DNA of 64,000 nt from Clostridium sp. KNHs205 (GTDB taxonomy: Bacteria > Bacillota > Clostridia > Lachnospirales > Lachnospiraceae): the NCBI RefSeq assembly GCF_000702945.1, contig NZ_JNLE01000005.1, positions 372,001-436,000 of the forward strand, read 5' to 3'. Positions 43,361 through 52,034 of the stretch are shown here, one piece after another. The position numbers were made by a program, and so were the translations under genes. The notes beneath the pieces are model-generated. The model was not told the DNA's origin. It saw only the letters and a program-made list of their open reading frames with translations, and did no database searches. Each line of letters opens with the position of its first letter. Within the stretch, counting starts at the first letter, position 1.

Positions 43361-44278
43361 ATGGGAAACTATAAAGGACACTTCTATTTATTTCTGTCAT
43401 TTACCCTGGCAGGTACTTCTATTATAGCAGGTAAATTTCTTACCTCATTAGGTACCTTTACCATTACTTCCGTATGCCTGTTTCTGGTATTACTTATTTT
43501 AATACCTTTTTACCACTTCCGGATTTTGAACTATCTGAAAACCCTAAACCGAAATGACTGGATATTGATTTGCCTTCAGGCTGTCTTTGGTATCTTTCTA
43601 TTCCGTGCATTTTTATTGTCGGGTCTTAAGATTACGAGTTCTCTGGAAGCCGGTATCTTAATAAGCTGTTCACCAGTAATAATCAGTATCTTAGCACATT
43701 TTTTATTAAAAGAAAAAGCCAGCGCTAAAACCTTTCTGGGTGTTAGCTTGGCTTTTATCGGAATCTTACTGCTGCAAGGAATAAATACCGGACTCACTAC
43801 CTCCCATCTACCTGGTAATCTGCTGGTTTTATGCGCAGCTGCAAGCGAATCGGTTTTTAATATCCTGTCACGTATCTATAGCCGGAATAAATCCCATGAA
43901 GATAAGCTGTTTGATCCTCTTCTTCAGACGATGCTGGTATCTGCTATTGCTCTTATACTGTGTCTGTTGCCGGCTTTAAGGGAGCAGCCTTTGAAAAGCT
44001 TAGCTGCACTGGATGTTAAAGGATGGTGGTCCATTATCTGGTATGGCTTTATTGTAACTTTACTCTCCTACGTTCTATGGTATGCTGGGATAAAGAGATG
44101 TAATTCTTATACCGCCGCAGCATTTTCCTGCGTTATGCCTCTGACCTCCATGTTATTATCTTTTATCATTTTTGGGGAAGCTATTACAGGAATTCAGTGG
44201 GTGGGAAGCGGAATGATTCTATTTGGGGTAATGTTTATTACCACTTTCACAAAAAGACCAGGTCATTATTCCTCATAG
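43361..44278 (+). CDS. EamA/DMT-family transporter
   Basis: The 305-residue protein has ten predicted membrane segments in two EamA repeats (residues about 5-140 and 150-300). It has RAFLLSGLKITSSLEAGILISCSPVIISILAHFLLKE in the first repeat and VLWYAGIKRCNSYTAAAFSCVMPLTSMLLSFIIFGE in the second. It is probably an exporter of a metabolite such as an amino acid. The divergent MocR regulator suggests a vitamin B6- or amino-acid-linked signal. Its last 13 bp overlap the convergent GNAT gene. Confidence 0.87.
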   Translation: MGNYKGHFYLFLSFTLAGTSIIAGKFLTSLGTFTITSVCLFLVLLILIPFYHFRILNYLKTLNRNDWILICLQAVFGIFLFRAFLLSGLKITSSLEAGILISCSPVIISILAHFLLKEKASAKTFLGVSLAFIGILLLQGINTGLTTSHLPGNLLVLCAAASESVFNILSRIYSRNKSHEDKLFDPLLQTMLVSAIALILCLLPALREQPLKSLAALDVKGWWSIIWYGFIVTLLSYVLWYAGIKRCNSYTAAAFSCVMPLTSMLLSFIIFGEAITGIQWVGSGMILFGVMFITTFTKRPGHYSS

Positions 44279-45162
44279 AGGTAAAGTTCATAGGCTGTTA
44301 CTCCTTCTGTCTGTTTAAAACCTTCCTGCAGATAAAGCTCTTTCGCCCTTTCATTATCAGCATTAACGCAGAGTACAGCCTTTTTATATTCTAAACAATC
44401 TGCAAATTGAAGGGCTGCTCTAAGCAGCTGCCTGCCAAGACCTTTCCCCTGATAGGCAGGAAGAACTGCAATGGGTCCGATATATATGGCCGGGGCACTA
44501 TCATATTCATCATTTTCTCCTCTGATAAGCCCTACAGGTTTATCCCCTTTAAGAATAAGCATATGACCTCCTTCAAGGTACTCCGGCTGCTCCATATTCT
44601 TCTGAACCATTTCAGGTGTTATAGGTGCTGAGTTACCCTTCAACCGGGCAAATGCTTCGTTTCTGATTATACACCATTCCTCAAGGTCACCGGGTTCCAT
44701 AGCTCTGATTGAATATCCTTCTGGCAGGCTGATGGCAGAAATTTCTTTCATATCATTGACTAAGAGAAATATATATCTATCTACAGTAAAATGCAGTTCC
44801 TCAACATACTCTGCCATTTCCTTATTAACAAAAGGAATGAATATGGATACTTTTTTTAGTTCTTTCGCCTCTTTCAGCACTTCCTCTAATAAGGAAGAAT
44901 AGATTGCGATATCCTGTATTTCCGAATGAAAAATTCTAAATCGTCCGCTTCCCCCTCTTTTGTGATAATCATCCATAATTAATGAAGCTGCGGCAACGAT
45001 TCTGCCCTCTTCTTTCACAACAAAAGTTGGATTCTCTTCATCGGCTTTAAAGTCCTTGAGATGATGGTCATAAAGAAATGAATCATCTACTTCATTTCTA
45101 TGCTTGATACAATATGAGCTGAATTCCTTAATATCACTCGTATTTAAGCTTTCTGCTTTCAT
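44266..45162 (-). CDS. GNAT acetyltransferase, two-domain
   Basis: The 298-residue protein appears to contain two GNAT-like halves. The N-terminal half lacks a clear acetyl-CoA loop (FVVKEEGRIVAAASLIMDDYHKRGGSGRFRIFHSEIQ), while the C-terminal half has it (GPIAVLPAYQGKGLGRQLLRAALQFADCLEYKKAVLCVNADNERAKELYLQEGF). The first half may bind substrate or be degenerate. The ribosome site is modest (AAAGGGC). The substrate is unknown. Confidence 0.82.
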   Translation of the reverse strand: MKAESLNTSDIKEFSSYCIKHRNEVDDSFLYDHHLKDFKADEENPTFVVKEEGRIVAAASLIMDDYHKRGGSGRFRIFHSEIQDIAIYSSLLEEVLKEAKELKKVSIFIPFVNKEMAEYVEELHFTVDRYIFLLVNDMKEISAISLPEGYSIRAMEPGDLEEWCIIRNEAFARLKGNSAPITPEMVQKNMEQPEYLEGGHMLILKGDKPVGLIRGENDEYDSAPAIYIGPIAVLPAYQGKGLGRQLLRAALQFADCLEYKKAVLCVNADNERAKELYLQEGFKQTEGVTAYELYLYEE

Positions 45163-45238
45163 ATAAGCCCTTTCCGTATATCTTGTTTGTTCCTTTTGTG
45201 TATTTATTTATTGATTTCTTTATTTCTTTTATAAATAC

Positions 45239-45333
45239 ACTTTATTTATGTATAGACTTTATTTATGTATACCCTTTATTATTTCATAGCAGAATTTATC
45301 ATTTATGATTGCAGAATTTATCATTTATGATAG
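45239..45333. repeat. 17-bp (x3) and 22-bp (x2) tandem repeats after a GNAT gene
   Basis: ACTTTATTTATGTATAG (45239), ACTTTATTTATGTATAC (45256) and the degenerate CCTTTATTATTTCATAG (45273) are followed directly by CAGAATTTATCATTTATGATTG (45290) and CAGAATTTATCATTTATGATAG (45312). This forms a composite array between two minus-strand GNAT genes, just 3' of the one at 45375. Confidence 0.85.
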
Positions 45334-45374
45334 CTTTGCAATTTGATAATAATTTCTCCTTTCCACTACAGATT

Positions 45375-45827
45375 TTACAATACCTTTTTCATGCATATAC
45401 TTGTCTCTAAGCCAACATACGGCTCATAATTCGGAGTAATCTCATATCCTGAGCTTTGATACAAACCTATGGCCTCCTGCTGTTGATTCCCGGTTTCAAG
45501 TACAACATAGCGATACCCCTGGCTAAGAGCTTCTGTCTCCAGCCTCTTCACTATTATTCTTGATAATCCAAGTCCTCTGAATTCCTTACTGACATATATC
45601 CTTTTTATCTCTACCGTATTGTCATCAAATTTTTTAAAGGCTCCACAGCCTGCCGGTATATTATCTGCATAAATAACGGCTACATCTTTGATCATATCCA
45701 CTCTATTATGCTTATCATACTGCTTTTGGCTTTCTCCATACCGGCTCACAAGGTCTTTATCCAATAATTTAATAAGCTTTATAAAATCAGTATTTGTGTT
45801 GTCTGTCATTATAATTTCTATATTCAT
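45375..45827 (-). CDS. GNAT acetyltransferase
   Basis: The 150-residue protein has the GNAT core: CGAFKKFDDNTVEIKRIYVSKEFRGLGLSRIIVKRLETEA and YVVLETGNQQQEAIGLYQSSGYEI. ATG 45827 follows AAGGAG by nine bases, while an upstream in-frame ATG overlaps the previous gene and has no site. It follows the RimJ/RimL-type GNAT by 44 bp on the same strand, so the two probably share a transcript. A composite tandem array lies 3' of it. Confidence 0.87.
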   Translation of the reverse strand: MNIEIIMTDNTNTDFIKLIKLLDKDLVSRYGESQKQYDKHNRVDMIKDVAVIYADNIPAGCGAFKKFDDNTVEIKRIYVSKEFRGLGLSRIIVKRLETEALSQGYRYVVLETGNQQQEAIGLYQSSGYEITPNYEPYVGLETSICMKKVL

Positions 45828-45871
45828 TCTGTTTCTTCTCCTTACTCTCTTCCGGTAAATTCTTTCTAATT

Positions 45872-46408
45872 TCAACTTTTAGTAATACAATAGGTCAGTT
45901 TTGTATAGCTTACCTCTTCTCCGTTTTTTATACCTTTTTGATTTGGTTCTTTCTGAATACAAAGCATCCCGCTTTTCTCCATTACCTTTATGGAGGCAAT
46001 ATTCTTCTCTGTGCAGGTTGCAAGTATTTTGCTTATGTGGGTGGTCTGAAAAGTATTATGAATAATCCGATTTACGGCTTCACTCATATACCCTTTGCCC
46101 CAATAAGCCTTATTGGAAATCCATCCGATTTCTGCGGTTGTTAAATCACTTTTACTTATAACAAGAGAAACATTCCCTATCACCTTTCGGGAGGACTTTA
46201 GCTGTATCGCATATTCTCTCCACATTGGAATCTCCTGCATTGCCGCTGCTTCACATTCCTTGATAAAGGTTCTTATAGCTTCACTGGTTTTTGGCCAGTG
46301 GATCATATACTTTCCGGTTTCTTCATCCGTACCGTATTCGCATATATCCTCGTAATCATTTACTTCTATGGGTCTTATCATTAAACGTTCTGTTGCTATT
46401 TCCTTCAA
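45872..46408 (-). CDS. GNAT acetyltransferase, RimJ/RimL type
   Basis: The 178-residue protein shows ERLMIRPIEVNDYEDICEYG at the start, EIGWISNKAYWGKGYMSEAVNRII for acetyl-CoA binding, and NIASIKVMEKSGMLCIQKEP at the end, the Acetyltransf_3 pattern. Start TTG 46408 is supported by AAGGAG six bases before it. It is the first of two GNAT genes in tandem. Confidence 0.85.
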   Translation of the reverse strand: MKEIATERLMIRPIEVNDYEDICEYGTDEETGKYMIHWPKTSEAIRTFIKECEAAAMQEIPMWREYAIQLKSSRKVIGNVSLVISKSDLTTAEIGWISNKAYWGKGYMSEAVNRIIHNTFQTTHISKILATCTEKNIASIKVMEKSGMLCIQKEPNQKGIKNGEEVSYTKLTYCITKS

Positions 46409-46503
46409 CCTCTGCTCCTTTTCTTCCTGTACAGTTGTTAAATATAAGTTACTACAGCAAATTGTACCTGCTAAATTTATAAGCTATATAAGGACACTAT
46501 TTA

Positions 46504-47337
46504 TTAAGCTTCATTATGCTGCTTTTTCCTGGCAAGGTACAAAGAAAAGTTTAAATAAGAACTAACATATCCGCCGAATTCCATAATAACATTTCTGATG
46601 TCTGTCATCATACTCTCTGCGTCCTGTTTTTCCAGTCCGTCCAGGATGGCTGCAAAGGAAGGTACTGACACCATAGTCTTTATGTACATATCTGCATCAT
46701 TTTTGGTTTCTTGCTTATACTCCAGTTTGTCCGTTACAGTAAATAAACCCGAGGCTTCTATTTCCCTCCTTCGTTCATCCTCTTGGTATACTCCGTCATG
46801 TTCTTTTCTTTGTGGTGCATCTGCTTTTATATAAGAATCATCTTTATAGCCATTAATAACTTCATTTATTTTGTCCTGCCGCTTAAGTGCCATGGGTGAA
46901 TTATCTTCACTGGGACTGTACCAGAATAGTACAAGATATCCCTCCTCCTTTAAGAGACTATGACATTTTTCATATTTTATGGAGGGCTCCAGCCAGTGAA
47001 AAGCCTGGGCACAGTAAATCATATCGTAGATGACCTTGCTGTTATTCTGCCATTCTTCAAAAGCTATAACATCAATTTGTACCTTCTCATAAGCGGAACA
47101 TTTCTTCCTTAATATTTCCGCCATATCTTCCCCTATTTCAATGGCCTGTACATGAAAACCCTTTTCGGCAAATTGTACGGTTGCTTTCCCTGTACCTGCT
47201 CCCAGCTCCAGAAGCCTGTCACTGTTATTGAGACCTGTCCTGAGAATAATATCTTCAATCAACTGCTCCGGATAACTGGGGCGTATTTCTTCATAGGTTA
47301 CTGCTATGCCCTTATAGGGTTCTAGTTTTCCATCCAT
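46504..47337 (-). CDS. class I SAM-dependent methyltransferase
   Basis: The 277-residue protein has methyltransferase motif I, LLELGAGTGKATVQFAEKG, then the acidic ribose-binding residue in VQAIEIGEDM, and motif IV AQAFHWL. It resembles the small-molecule methyltransferases with the FHW segment. The substrate is unknown. ATG 47337 follows a perfect AGGAGG by eight bases. Confidence 0.87.
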   Translation of the reverse strand: MDGKLEPYKGIAVTYEEIRPSYPEQLIEDIILRTGLNNSDRLLELGAGTGKATVQFAEKGFHVQAIEIGEDMAEILRKKCSAYEKVQIDVIAFEEWQNNSKVIYDMIYCAQAFHWLEPSIKYEKCHSLLKEEGYLVLFWYSPSEDNSPMALKRQDKINEVINGYKDDSYIKADAPQRKEHDGVYQEDERRREIEASGLFTVTDKLEYKQETKNDADMYIKTMVSVPSFAAILDGLEKQDAESMMTDIRNVIMEFGGYVSSYLNFSLYLARKKQHNEA

Positions 47338-47500
47338 ACAAATACCTCCTGAATTTTTCTGCATCTAACTTGTATTATAAAATTTATTGGATTGAATTTC
47401 AAAGATTATTTATTTTCCCAGTTTGATTTTCGCTTATAAATATTAACTGCTGCGAGGTCACGATAATGATTGTCTTCTATAAACCCATCAAGTAAAAGTC

Positions 47501-47517
47501 GGGGTGTGTCTGAAAAC
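47501..47517. repeat. dispersed repeat copy C, reverse orientation
   Basis: GGGGTGTGTCTGAAAAC is the reverse complement of the GTTTTCAGRCACACCCY core seen at 14268-14286 and 21857-21875. It is in the 367-bp spacer after the iron operon. No gene or long flanking homology is visible with it. Confidence 0.55.
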
Positions 47518-47591
47518 GGAATATTGAAAGGTGCAAATTGGTATGTACCCTATCCTGGATTTATAGTGTGACGTAAATAAATTTTCCTATT

Positions 47592-47628
47592 AAAAAAGGC
47601 ATAAATACCTTTTGTATTCAGCCTTTTA
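47592..47628 (-). terminator. terminator of the iron uptake operon
   Basis: On the minus strand AAAAGGCTGAATACAAAAGG pairs with the following GTATTTATGCCTTTTTT, ending in a run of T. It lies about 75 bp after the last gene stop of the operon. Confidence 0.65.
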
Positions 47629-47704
47629 AAATAAGTATATAATTTTCATCAAGCCAAGTGTAATAAATCCTGCACTTGATCTGATACTTAATGTTTTATG
47701 AAAT

Positions 47705-48511
47705 CTACGCATTTACCACATGATATCTTCCTTTCGGAACGATAAAAGGTGAGCCTGATACCGGGTCTTTAATAACAGCACAATCCAATCCGAAAACCTG
47801 CTTCATTAATTCCTCTGAAATCACCTCGGAAGGTTCTCCCTGGGCAATAAGGTTACCTTTTTGTACTGCAAAGATATAATCCGCATAACGGGCAGAAAGA
47901 TTGATATCATGTAATACCATTACTATTGTAGTACCTCTTTTACGGTTCAGATCCGTTAGGAGATCCAGTATTTCAACCTGGTAAGTAATATCCAGGAAAG
48001 TTGTAGGTTCATCCAGCAGTAAAATATCTGTCTGCTGTGCAAGAGCCATGGCAATCCATACTCTCTGGCGCTGTCCTCCGGATAATTCATCTACACTGCG
48101 GTTTGCCAGTTCCGTAATTCCCATGATTTCCAAAGCTTCTTCTACTGCTTCATAATCCTTTTTGCCAAGGCCTTTTAAGAAGTTCTGGTAAGGATAACGA
48201 CCTCTGGAAACAAGATCTGATACAGTGATGCCTTCCGGTACCACCGGTGATTGAGGAAGCAGTCCCAGAACCCTTGCCAGTTGTTTTGGGGGTATCTCAC
48301 TTATCTGTTTTCCGTCCAGTACCACTTCACCGGACACAGGTTTTATAAGCCTTGCCAGGGTCTTCAGCAGTGTGGATTTACCGCAGGCATTGGCACCAAT
48401 GATTACACTGATTTTATTATTCGGTATAACCACATCTACGTCATTGATAATAATTTTTTTGTCATATCCGGCAACAATTTTATTAGCCGAAAATTTAGGT
48501 GATTGTTTCAT
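47705..48511 (-). CDS. siderophore/iron ABC transporter ATPase (FepC/FecE-like)
   Basis: The 268-residue protein has Walker A GANACGKSTLLKTLARL, Q-loop GLLPQSP, signature LSGGQRQRVWIAMALAQ, Walker B ILLLDEPTTFLD and switch His in VLHDINL. The domain after the signature and the gene context show the FepC/FecE group that powers ferric siderophore or cobalamin import. The ATG overlaps the stop of the preceding permease by 4 bp (ATGA). It is last in a four-gene operon. Confidence 0.9.
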   Translation of the reverse strand: MKQSPKFSANKIVAGYDKKIIINDVDVVIPNNKISVIIGANACGKSTLLKTLARLIKPVSGEVVLDGKQISEIPPKQLARVLGLLPQSPVVPEGITVSDLVSRGRYPYQNFLKGLGKKDYEAVEEALEIMGITELANRSVDELSGGQRQRVWIAMALAQQTDILLLDEPTTFLDITYQVEILDLLTDLNRKRGTTIVMVLHDINLSARYADYIFAVQKGNLIAQGEPSEVISEELMKQVFGLDCAVIKDPVSGSPFIVPKGRYHVVNA

Positions 48512-49536
48512 GCTGCTCCTCCCGTTCGATTCATACGTATCAGTAGATAAATTAGATAGGGTGCACCAAGAATTCCCGTTATGATTCCTACAGGAAAGCG
48601 GATATCAAAAGCATACTGCCCTATAATATCTGCCAGAAGCACAAGAACTGCTCCGGTCAATCCGGCGGTAACGGTATTAGAGGAGCCTGCCAGTTTACTT
48701 GCGATTGGCCCTGAAAGAAATGCCACAAAGGCAATAGGACCGGTAACCGCTGTTGCATACGCAATTAAAAATACAGCTGATAAAACCAGCAGCAGTCTGC
48801 TGATATCAGTTCTTAAGCCCAGGGTTATGGCTGACTGCTCTCCCAGCTCCAGAATTTTAAGCATTTTACTAAGAAGCACCAGTAAGCAGCCAAATATCAA
48901 TACAACCATAAATAAACCCGGAATATTCTTCATCTGCATTCCGTTGAGACTTCCGTTGAGCCATCTGATCGCCGCAGGCACATCATACTGATTGGCTCTT
49001 AAGAGCAGATAAGAAATTGCTGCATTTAGCATAGCCTGGATTCCGATACCGATAAGTATCAGTCTTCCGCCGGAAAAGCTTCCACCTCTGGACAGCATGT
49101 AGATTAAGAAAGCAACGCTTAATCCGGATACTACAGCAGAAATAGATACAACAGCTCCGCTGACATTAAGGACCAGAATACAGAAAACCGCGGCAACACT
49201 GGAACCAGAGGTTACACCAATGATATCCGGACTTGCCAGAGGGTTTCTTAGCATGGTCTGAAAAGTATTTCCTGCCATACCAAATGCCATACCTGCTAAA
49301 AGTCCTGCCAGCATACGAGGCAGCCTTATGGTTTCAATTGCAAAGGTAGCACCTTTAATCTCCTCTCCTAATAAAACGCGAAGGATTATTTCCGGTGAAT
49401 AATTCGTATTTCCAAGATAAAGCATTATACTGCAAAGGATTGCCGTAATAAGCGCCAATATCACCGTTACAGTGATAAAACGGACTCTTCTTTTATGAAA
49501 ACCCAATTGTACAATATTTAAGTTATTATTTGTCAT
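48508..49536 (-). CDS. siderophore/iron ABC transporter permease, second subunit
   Basis: The 342-residue protein is of the BtuC/FecCD permease family. It has about nine to ten helices and motifs ETIRLPRMLAGLLAGMAFGMAG, NPLASPDIIGVTSGSS and GPIAFVAFLSGPIASKLAGSS that contact the ATPase and substrate channel. It overlaps the upstream permease by 4 bp. It pairs with that permease and the ATPase to import an iron-siderophore complex. Confidence 0.9.
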   Translation of the reverse strand: MTNNNLNIVQLGFHKRRVRFITVTVILALITAILCSIMLYLGNTNYSPEIILRVLLGEEIKGATFAIETIRLPRMLAGLLAGMAFGMAGNTFQTMLRNPLASPDIIGVTSGSSVAAVFCILVLNVSGAVVSISAVVSGLSVAFLIYMLSRGGSFSGGRLILIGIGIQAMLNAAISYLLLRANQYDVPAAIRWLNGSLNGMQMKNIPGLFMVVLIFGCLLVLLSKMLKILELGEQSAITLGLRTDISRLLLVLSAVFLIAYATAVTGPIAFVAFLSGPIASKLAGSSNTVTAGLTGAVLVLLADIIGQYAFDIRFPVGIITGILGAPYLIYLLIRMNRTGGAA

Positions 49537-50531
49537 AATGAACGCACCTTCGCTCTCATAGCAATCAGAATCAGAATAGGTGCACCGAAAAATGCCGTAA
49601 CAATTCCAGCTTCCAGTTCTCCGGGTTGTCCTATAAGCCTTCCTATAATATCTGATACCGTTAAAAGAATTGCTCCGCCTAAGGCTGACATAGGTACAAC
49701 GAATTTCATATCAGGACCGCAAAGCATTCTCATAATATGAGGAATCATAAGACCGACAAATCCTATGGGACCTGCAAGAGCAGTCGTTGCACCACACAAC
49801 AGTACGCCGGCTAAGGCACCTATGATTCTGATCAATCCGGTCTTTACACCTAATCCCGTTGCCACATCGTCCCCTAAGGCAAGAGCATTTAAAGCAGATG
49901 CTGAGAGCACTCCTATGGCTAAGCCAATAACAAGAAAAGGAGATACCGACAGGATTCCTTCCCAGGTAGCTCCGCTTACACTGCCCACCTGCCAGAAACG
50001 GTAAGCATTCATAACATCAGTCCTTGGCAGAATTACCGCACTGACTAAGGAAGATAAAGCAGCACTGGTTGCTGCACCTGCCAGCGCAAGCTTAATAGGA
50101 GTAGCACCTCCAGAACCCATAGAACCTATCCTGTAGACAAAAACAGCAGTTACTGCAGCTCCTGCCAGTGCAAACCAGATATATTGGTTAGCCGAACTGA
50201 TATGGAAAAAAGCAATTCCGCTTACAACAAACAGGGAGGCTCCGGTATTAACACCTAAAATACTGGGATCTGCAATAGGATTACGGGTAATCGCCTGCAT
50301 CAGAGCGCCGGAGACCCCAAGGGAGGCTCCGGCGATAATACTGAATACAGTTCTGGGAATACGTTCACGGATTACCAGTGATTCAAAAGATCCGCTGTTT
50401 GGATGAAGAAGGGCTGCAATTACTTCAGACAGCCCTATATTTCTTGAACCAAGTGCCAGGGAAGCGAAAACAGACAACGCAAGTCCTGCAGCGCCGGCAA
50501 ATATCAGTATTATTATTTTCTCACGTTTCAT
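49533..50531 (-). CDS. siderophore/iron ABC transporter permease, first subunit
   Basis: The 332-residue FecCD-family permease has RIPRTVFSIIAGASLGVSGALMQAITRNPIADPSILGVNTGAS, and GPIGFVGLMIPHIMRMLCGPD, the conserved cytoplasmic contact loop. It overlaps the binding-protein gene upstream by 4 bp and its partner permease downstream by 4 bp, so the whole operon is tightly coupled. Confidence 0.9.
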   Translation of the reverse strand: MKREKIIILIFAGAAGLALSVFASLALGSRNIGLSEVIAALLHPNSGSFESLVIRERIPRTVFSIIAGASLGVSGALMQAITRNPIADPSILGVNTGASLFVVSGIAFFHISSANQYIWFALAGAAVTAVFVYRIGSMGSGGATPIKLALAGAATSAALSSLVSAVILPRTDVMNAYRFWQVGSVSGATWEGILSVSPFLVIGLAIGVLSASALNALALGDDVATGLGVKTGLIRIIGALAGVLLCGATTALAGPIGFVGLMIPHIMRMLCGPDMKFVVPMSALGGAILLTVSDIIGRLIGQPGELEAGIVTAFFGAPILILIAMRAKVRSL

Positions 50532-51619
50532 TGCACTTTATCAGCTGCCTCTCCGATTAACTTTAAGTACTCATCAATAGTTGCAGGAATAGAAAGGGCG
50601 CTGGGTGTACCAGAAGCAGCCAGGGGAGTACCGTCCTGAATTAATACTACAGAACCTCTCTGTATTGCCGGAACAGTTCCAAGAAGAGAATCTGCCTGCA
50701 TAGCTTTTAATAATGCATCATCACCATAGGCAACTATAATATCTACATCTGAAAGAACGTCTGCATTTTCAGCACTGATTTCAAGTGCAAAGGTTGCCTG
50801 TCCTTCTGCCAGTTTCTTAACACTTTCAGGCTCTGCCAAACCTAAATCATTGAGGTAAGCAGCACGGGGATCTGTTGAAGTGTAAATATAGAATTTACCA
50901 AGATCTGTAGGGCTGAAGTAGAAGAAGGCTGCTGTCTTTTCTGCTATCTGAGGATATGCAGCTGTCTTATCAGCTATTAACTGGTTAAGATCAGCTACTA
51001 ACTTCTCGCCTTCTGTTTTCATGCCCATTCCTGCTGCATCCATGGTTATCTGGTCACGCCACAGTGTCTGCCATGCAAGTGTAGGATAAGCAACAACAGG
51101 TGCTATTTCACTTAACAGATTATATTCTTCTTCTGTAATTCCTGAATATGCTGCAAGAATCACGTCAGGCTGTACATCGCTGATGGCTTCATAGTTCAAA
51201 CCATCTGTATCATTAAAAAGAACGGGATTTTCTTCGCCCAGATTCTTAAAGCCTTCACCAGTCCAGGGTAATAACCTGCTGCCATCTGTCACTCCGTAAT
51301 TAGCTTCTGAAACACCAACGGGAACCACTCCTAAAGCTAAAGGAACATCTTGATTTCCCCAGGAAATTGTTGCAATACGTTCGGGCTTGCTCTCAATAAC
51401 AGTCTCACCGAAAGCATGCTTTATTGTTATAGGATATTCAACCGTAGTTTCATTAGCTGCTTCTGTTGGTTCTGCAGCCTCTGTTGCCTCAGCTGTGGGT
51501 TCCTTAGTTGTCTCAGCTTCACTATTGCTTCCGGATGTATTATTGGATTTACCGGAGCAGGCTGTTAGTGTCATAACCAGTGCTATAGCTATAATAGAAC
51601 TCAGTTTTTTTAATTTCAT
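50528..51619 (-). CDS. iron-siderophore ABC transporter binding lipoprotein
   Basis: The 363-residue protein has a lipoprotein signal (ALVMTLTACSG, Cys at the lipobox), a Thr/Glu/Ala-rich linker (about residues 25-60), and a FepB/FecB-type binding domain (HAFGETVIESKPERIATIS...). The C-terminal segment SALSIPATIDEYLKLIGEAA is typical. It delivers a ferric siderophore, possibly also heme or cobalamin, to the permeases. It is the first gene of the operon, behind a promoter with DtxR/Fur-type boxes. A short coupling spacer and good ribosome site precede it. Confidence 0.9.
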   Translation of the reverse strand: MKLKKLSSIIAIALVMTLTACSGKSNNTSGSNSEAETTKEPTAEATEAAEPTEAANETTVEYPITIKHAFGETVIESKPERIATISWGNQDVPLALGVVPVGVSEANYGVTDGSRLLPWTGEGFKNLGEENPVLFNDTDGLNYEAISDVQPDVILAAYSGITEEEYNLLSEIAPVVAYPTLAWQTLWRDQITMDAAGMGMKTEGEKLVADLNQLIADKTAAYPQIAEKTAAFFYFSPTDLGKFYIYTSTDPRAAYLNDLGLAEPESVKKLAEGQATFALEISAENADVLSDVDIIVAYGDDALLKAMQADSLLGTVPAIQRGSVVLIQDGTPLAASGTPSALSIPATIDEYLKLIGEAADKVQ

Positions 51620-51662
51620 ATTCTAACTCCTCTTTCTTTTCGTTATGTACCGTCTCGCTCAT

Positions 51663-51713
51663 GTTAGTCATTTCTAACTTTGTTAGGTTATCAAAGGAGT
51701 CCTTATTTGTCAA
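51663..51713 (-). promoter_or_regulatory. promoter and DtxR-like iron box of the siderophore operon
   Basis: On the minus strand a perfect TTGACA (51708-51713) and TAACCT (51685-51690) are 17 bp apart. GTTAG/CTAAC half-sites at 51663, 51674 and 51682 make overlapping inverted repeats (CTAAC-N3-GTTAG and GTTAG-N6-CTAAC) over the -10 and start site, resembling the TTAGGTTA half of DtxR/IdeR boxes. The palindrome AAGGA-G-TCCTT lies in the spacer. Iron repression is the likely logic. Confidence 0.6.
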
Positions 51714-52034
51714 GTGTCCGGAAATTGGCGAAAGTATCATAAAATTCAACTTTTGGCAAATATGATTTTACCTTTACTCTATAGAATTGCAGTAAATAAG
51801 CCTTTCTTCCTGTACCCTTATATAATTGTAAAACTGACTCATATCAATTTATTGAGAAATATTATCATTTTCATAATTCATTATCCCAACTCTTCTGGCA
51901 TTCTCCGCTTCATATCCTTACAAATATTGTCTTCCAACTTTATTTCCTCCTATAAAAAATCCATGAATTACAGAAAAGACCGGAAATAGGTCCCCTCCAT
52001 AATTCATGGATTATTATTAAGCTTTTAAAGATAA
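51714..52034. other. spacer upstream of the iron operon, containing a terminator
   Basis: Apart from the iron-operon promoter at its left edge and the terminator at 51958-52012, this stretch is AT-rich and I see no gene, repeat or structured RNA in 51720-51955. Confidence 0.4.
51958..52012 (-). terminator. terminator of the Cys-motif protein gene
   Basis: AATCCATGAATTA (51958-51970) pairs with TAATTCATGGATT (52000-52012), with an inner GACC/GGTC stem in the loop. On the minus strand it ends in TTTTTTATAGG. Confidence 0.7.
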
